Below, piece by piece: positions 41,277 through 41,355 of a stretch of DNA of 41,355 nucleotides. The notes beneath the pieces are model-generated. The model saw only the letters and a list, made by a program, of their open reading frames with translations, was not told the DNA's origin and did no database searches. Position 1 is the first letter of the stretch; each line of letters begins with the position of its first letter. Origin of the DNA: Bdellovibrionales bacterium (GTDB lineage Bacteria > Bdellovibrionota_G > JALEGL01 > JAGRMV01); contig JAGRAZ010000010.1 of assembly GCA_020434345.1 (NCBI GenBank), forward strand, positions 1 through 41,355. The letters are read 5' to 3'. The translations under genes and the position numbers were made by a program.

Positions 41277-41355
41277 AAACAGACATAATGTCTTTAGATT
41301 TTTGTTCTAAAGCTATATCTACTTTTTTGATGAAATCATCTGTTTGTTTTTGGAT
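41275..41355 (-). CDS. frr: Ribosome recycling factor, C-terminal end (cut by window end)
   Basis: The last 26 codons of a minus-strand frame end in TAA at 41275-41277. The peptide IQKQTDDFIKKVDIALEQKS followed by KDIMSV matches the RRF C-terminal helix (pattern IQKLTDKYI..VD.LL..KEKEIM.V). The frr-uppS order is the standard one. The start and most of the gene lie beyond the window. Confidence 0.85.
   Translation of the reverse strand: MQKQTDDFIKKVDIALEQKSKDIMSV

Noticed and set aside
40962-41288. 108-codon plus-strand open frame across the uppS start and the insert
   Set aside because: It is a mirror frame of uppS and the repeat with no ribosome-binding site; the minus strand is clearly the coding one.

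Overview
The window is a densely packed piece of a low-GC (roughly 40%) Gram-negative bacterial chromosome. Outer-membrane assembly (bamD), lipoprotein and type IV pilus functions, Myxococcus-style Ser/Thr kinases with HRDxS catalytic loops, multi-FHA proteins and a PilZ protein point to the former Deltaproteobacteria (Bdellovibrionota or Myxococcota-like). The lineage is an inference from gene content only.

Layout. 1-6068: the 3' part of recA, pilT, a secreted unknown protein, alaS, and bamD converging on alaS. 6204-8884: two proteins with two FHA domains each, then a membrane-anchored Ser/Thr kinase, forming a phospho-signalling unit. 8901-11614: a small unknown gene, pgk, tpiA and secG. 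11729-14728: a 999-residue protein with a type IV prepilin N-terminus. 14792-24969: a carbon-catabolism block with thiolase, 3-hydroxybutyryl-CoA dehydrogenase, crotonase, an EamA transporter, acyl-CoA dehydrogenase, a split B12-dependent mutase, a second acyl-CoA dehydrogenase and acetoacetyl-CoA synthetase. The mutase carries the Phe/Gln pair of isobutyryl-CoA mutase rather than the Tyr/Arg pair of methylmalonyl-CoA mutase. The block therefore spells a complete route isobutyryl-CoA -> butyryl-CoA -> crotonyl-CoA -> 3-hydroxybutyryl-CoA -> acetoacetyl-CoA -> acetyl-CoA.

25109-26463: a long inverted-repeat element and a patatin-like phospholipase. 26511-32176: ftsB-like, a GAF/GGDEF diguanylate cyclase, xseA, xseB, rimK-like and cbpA-like genes, mostly overlapping. 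32177-32627: a 451-bp gene-free stretch packed with palindromes and a duplicated gene tail. 32628-36181 (minus): a Ycf46-like AAA ATPase, a secreted DUF1805 protein, tRNA-Leu(GAG), mutY and a PilZ protein. 36224-41355 (minus): lepB, tsaB, rseP, dxr, uppS and the end of frr, a conserved translation/isoprenoid/envelope operon that lacks cdsA at its usual place.

Three signals stand out beyond ordinary annotation. First, the isobutyryl-CoA mutase reading of the catabolic cluster. Second, small GC-rich palindromic inserts beside exact 30-bp and near-exact 45-bp duplications of gene ends (uppS start, AAA gene end). Third, a recurring promoter geometry in which the -10 box lies 6-9 nt before a start codon without a Shine-Dalgarno sequence, suggesting many leaderless transcripts.
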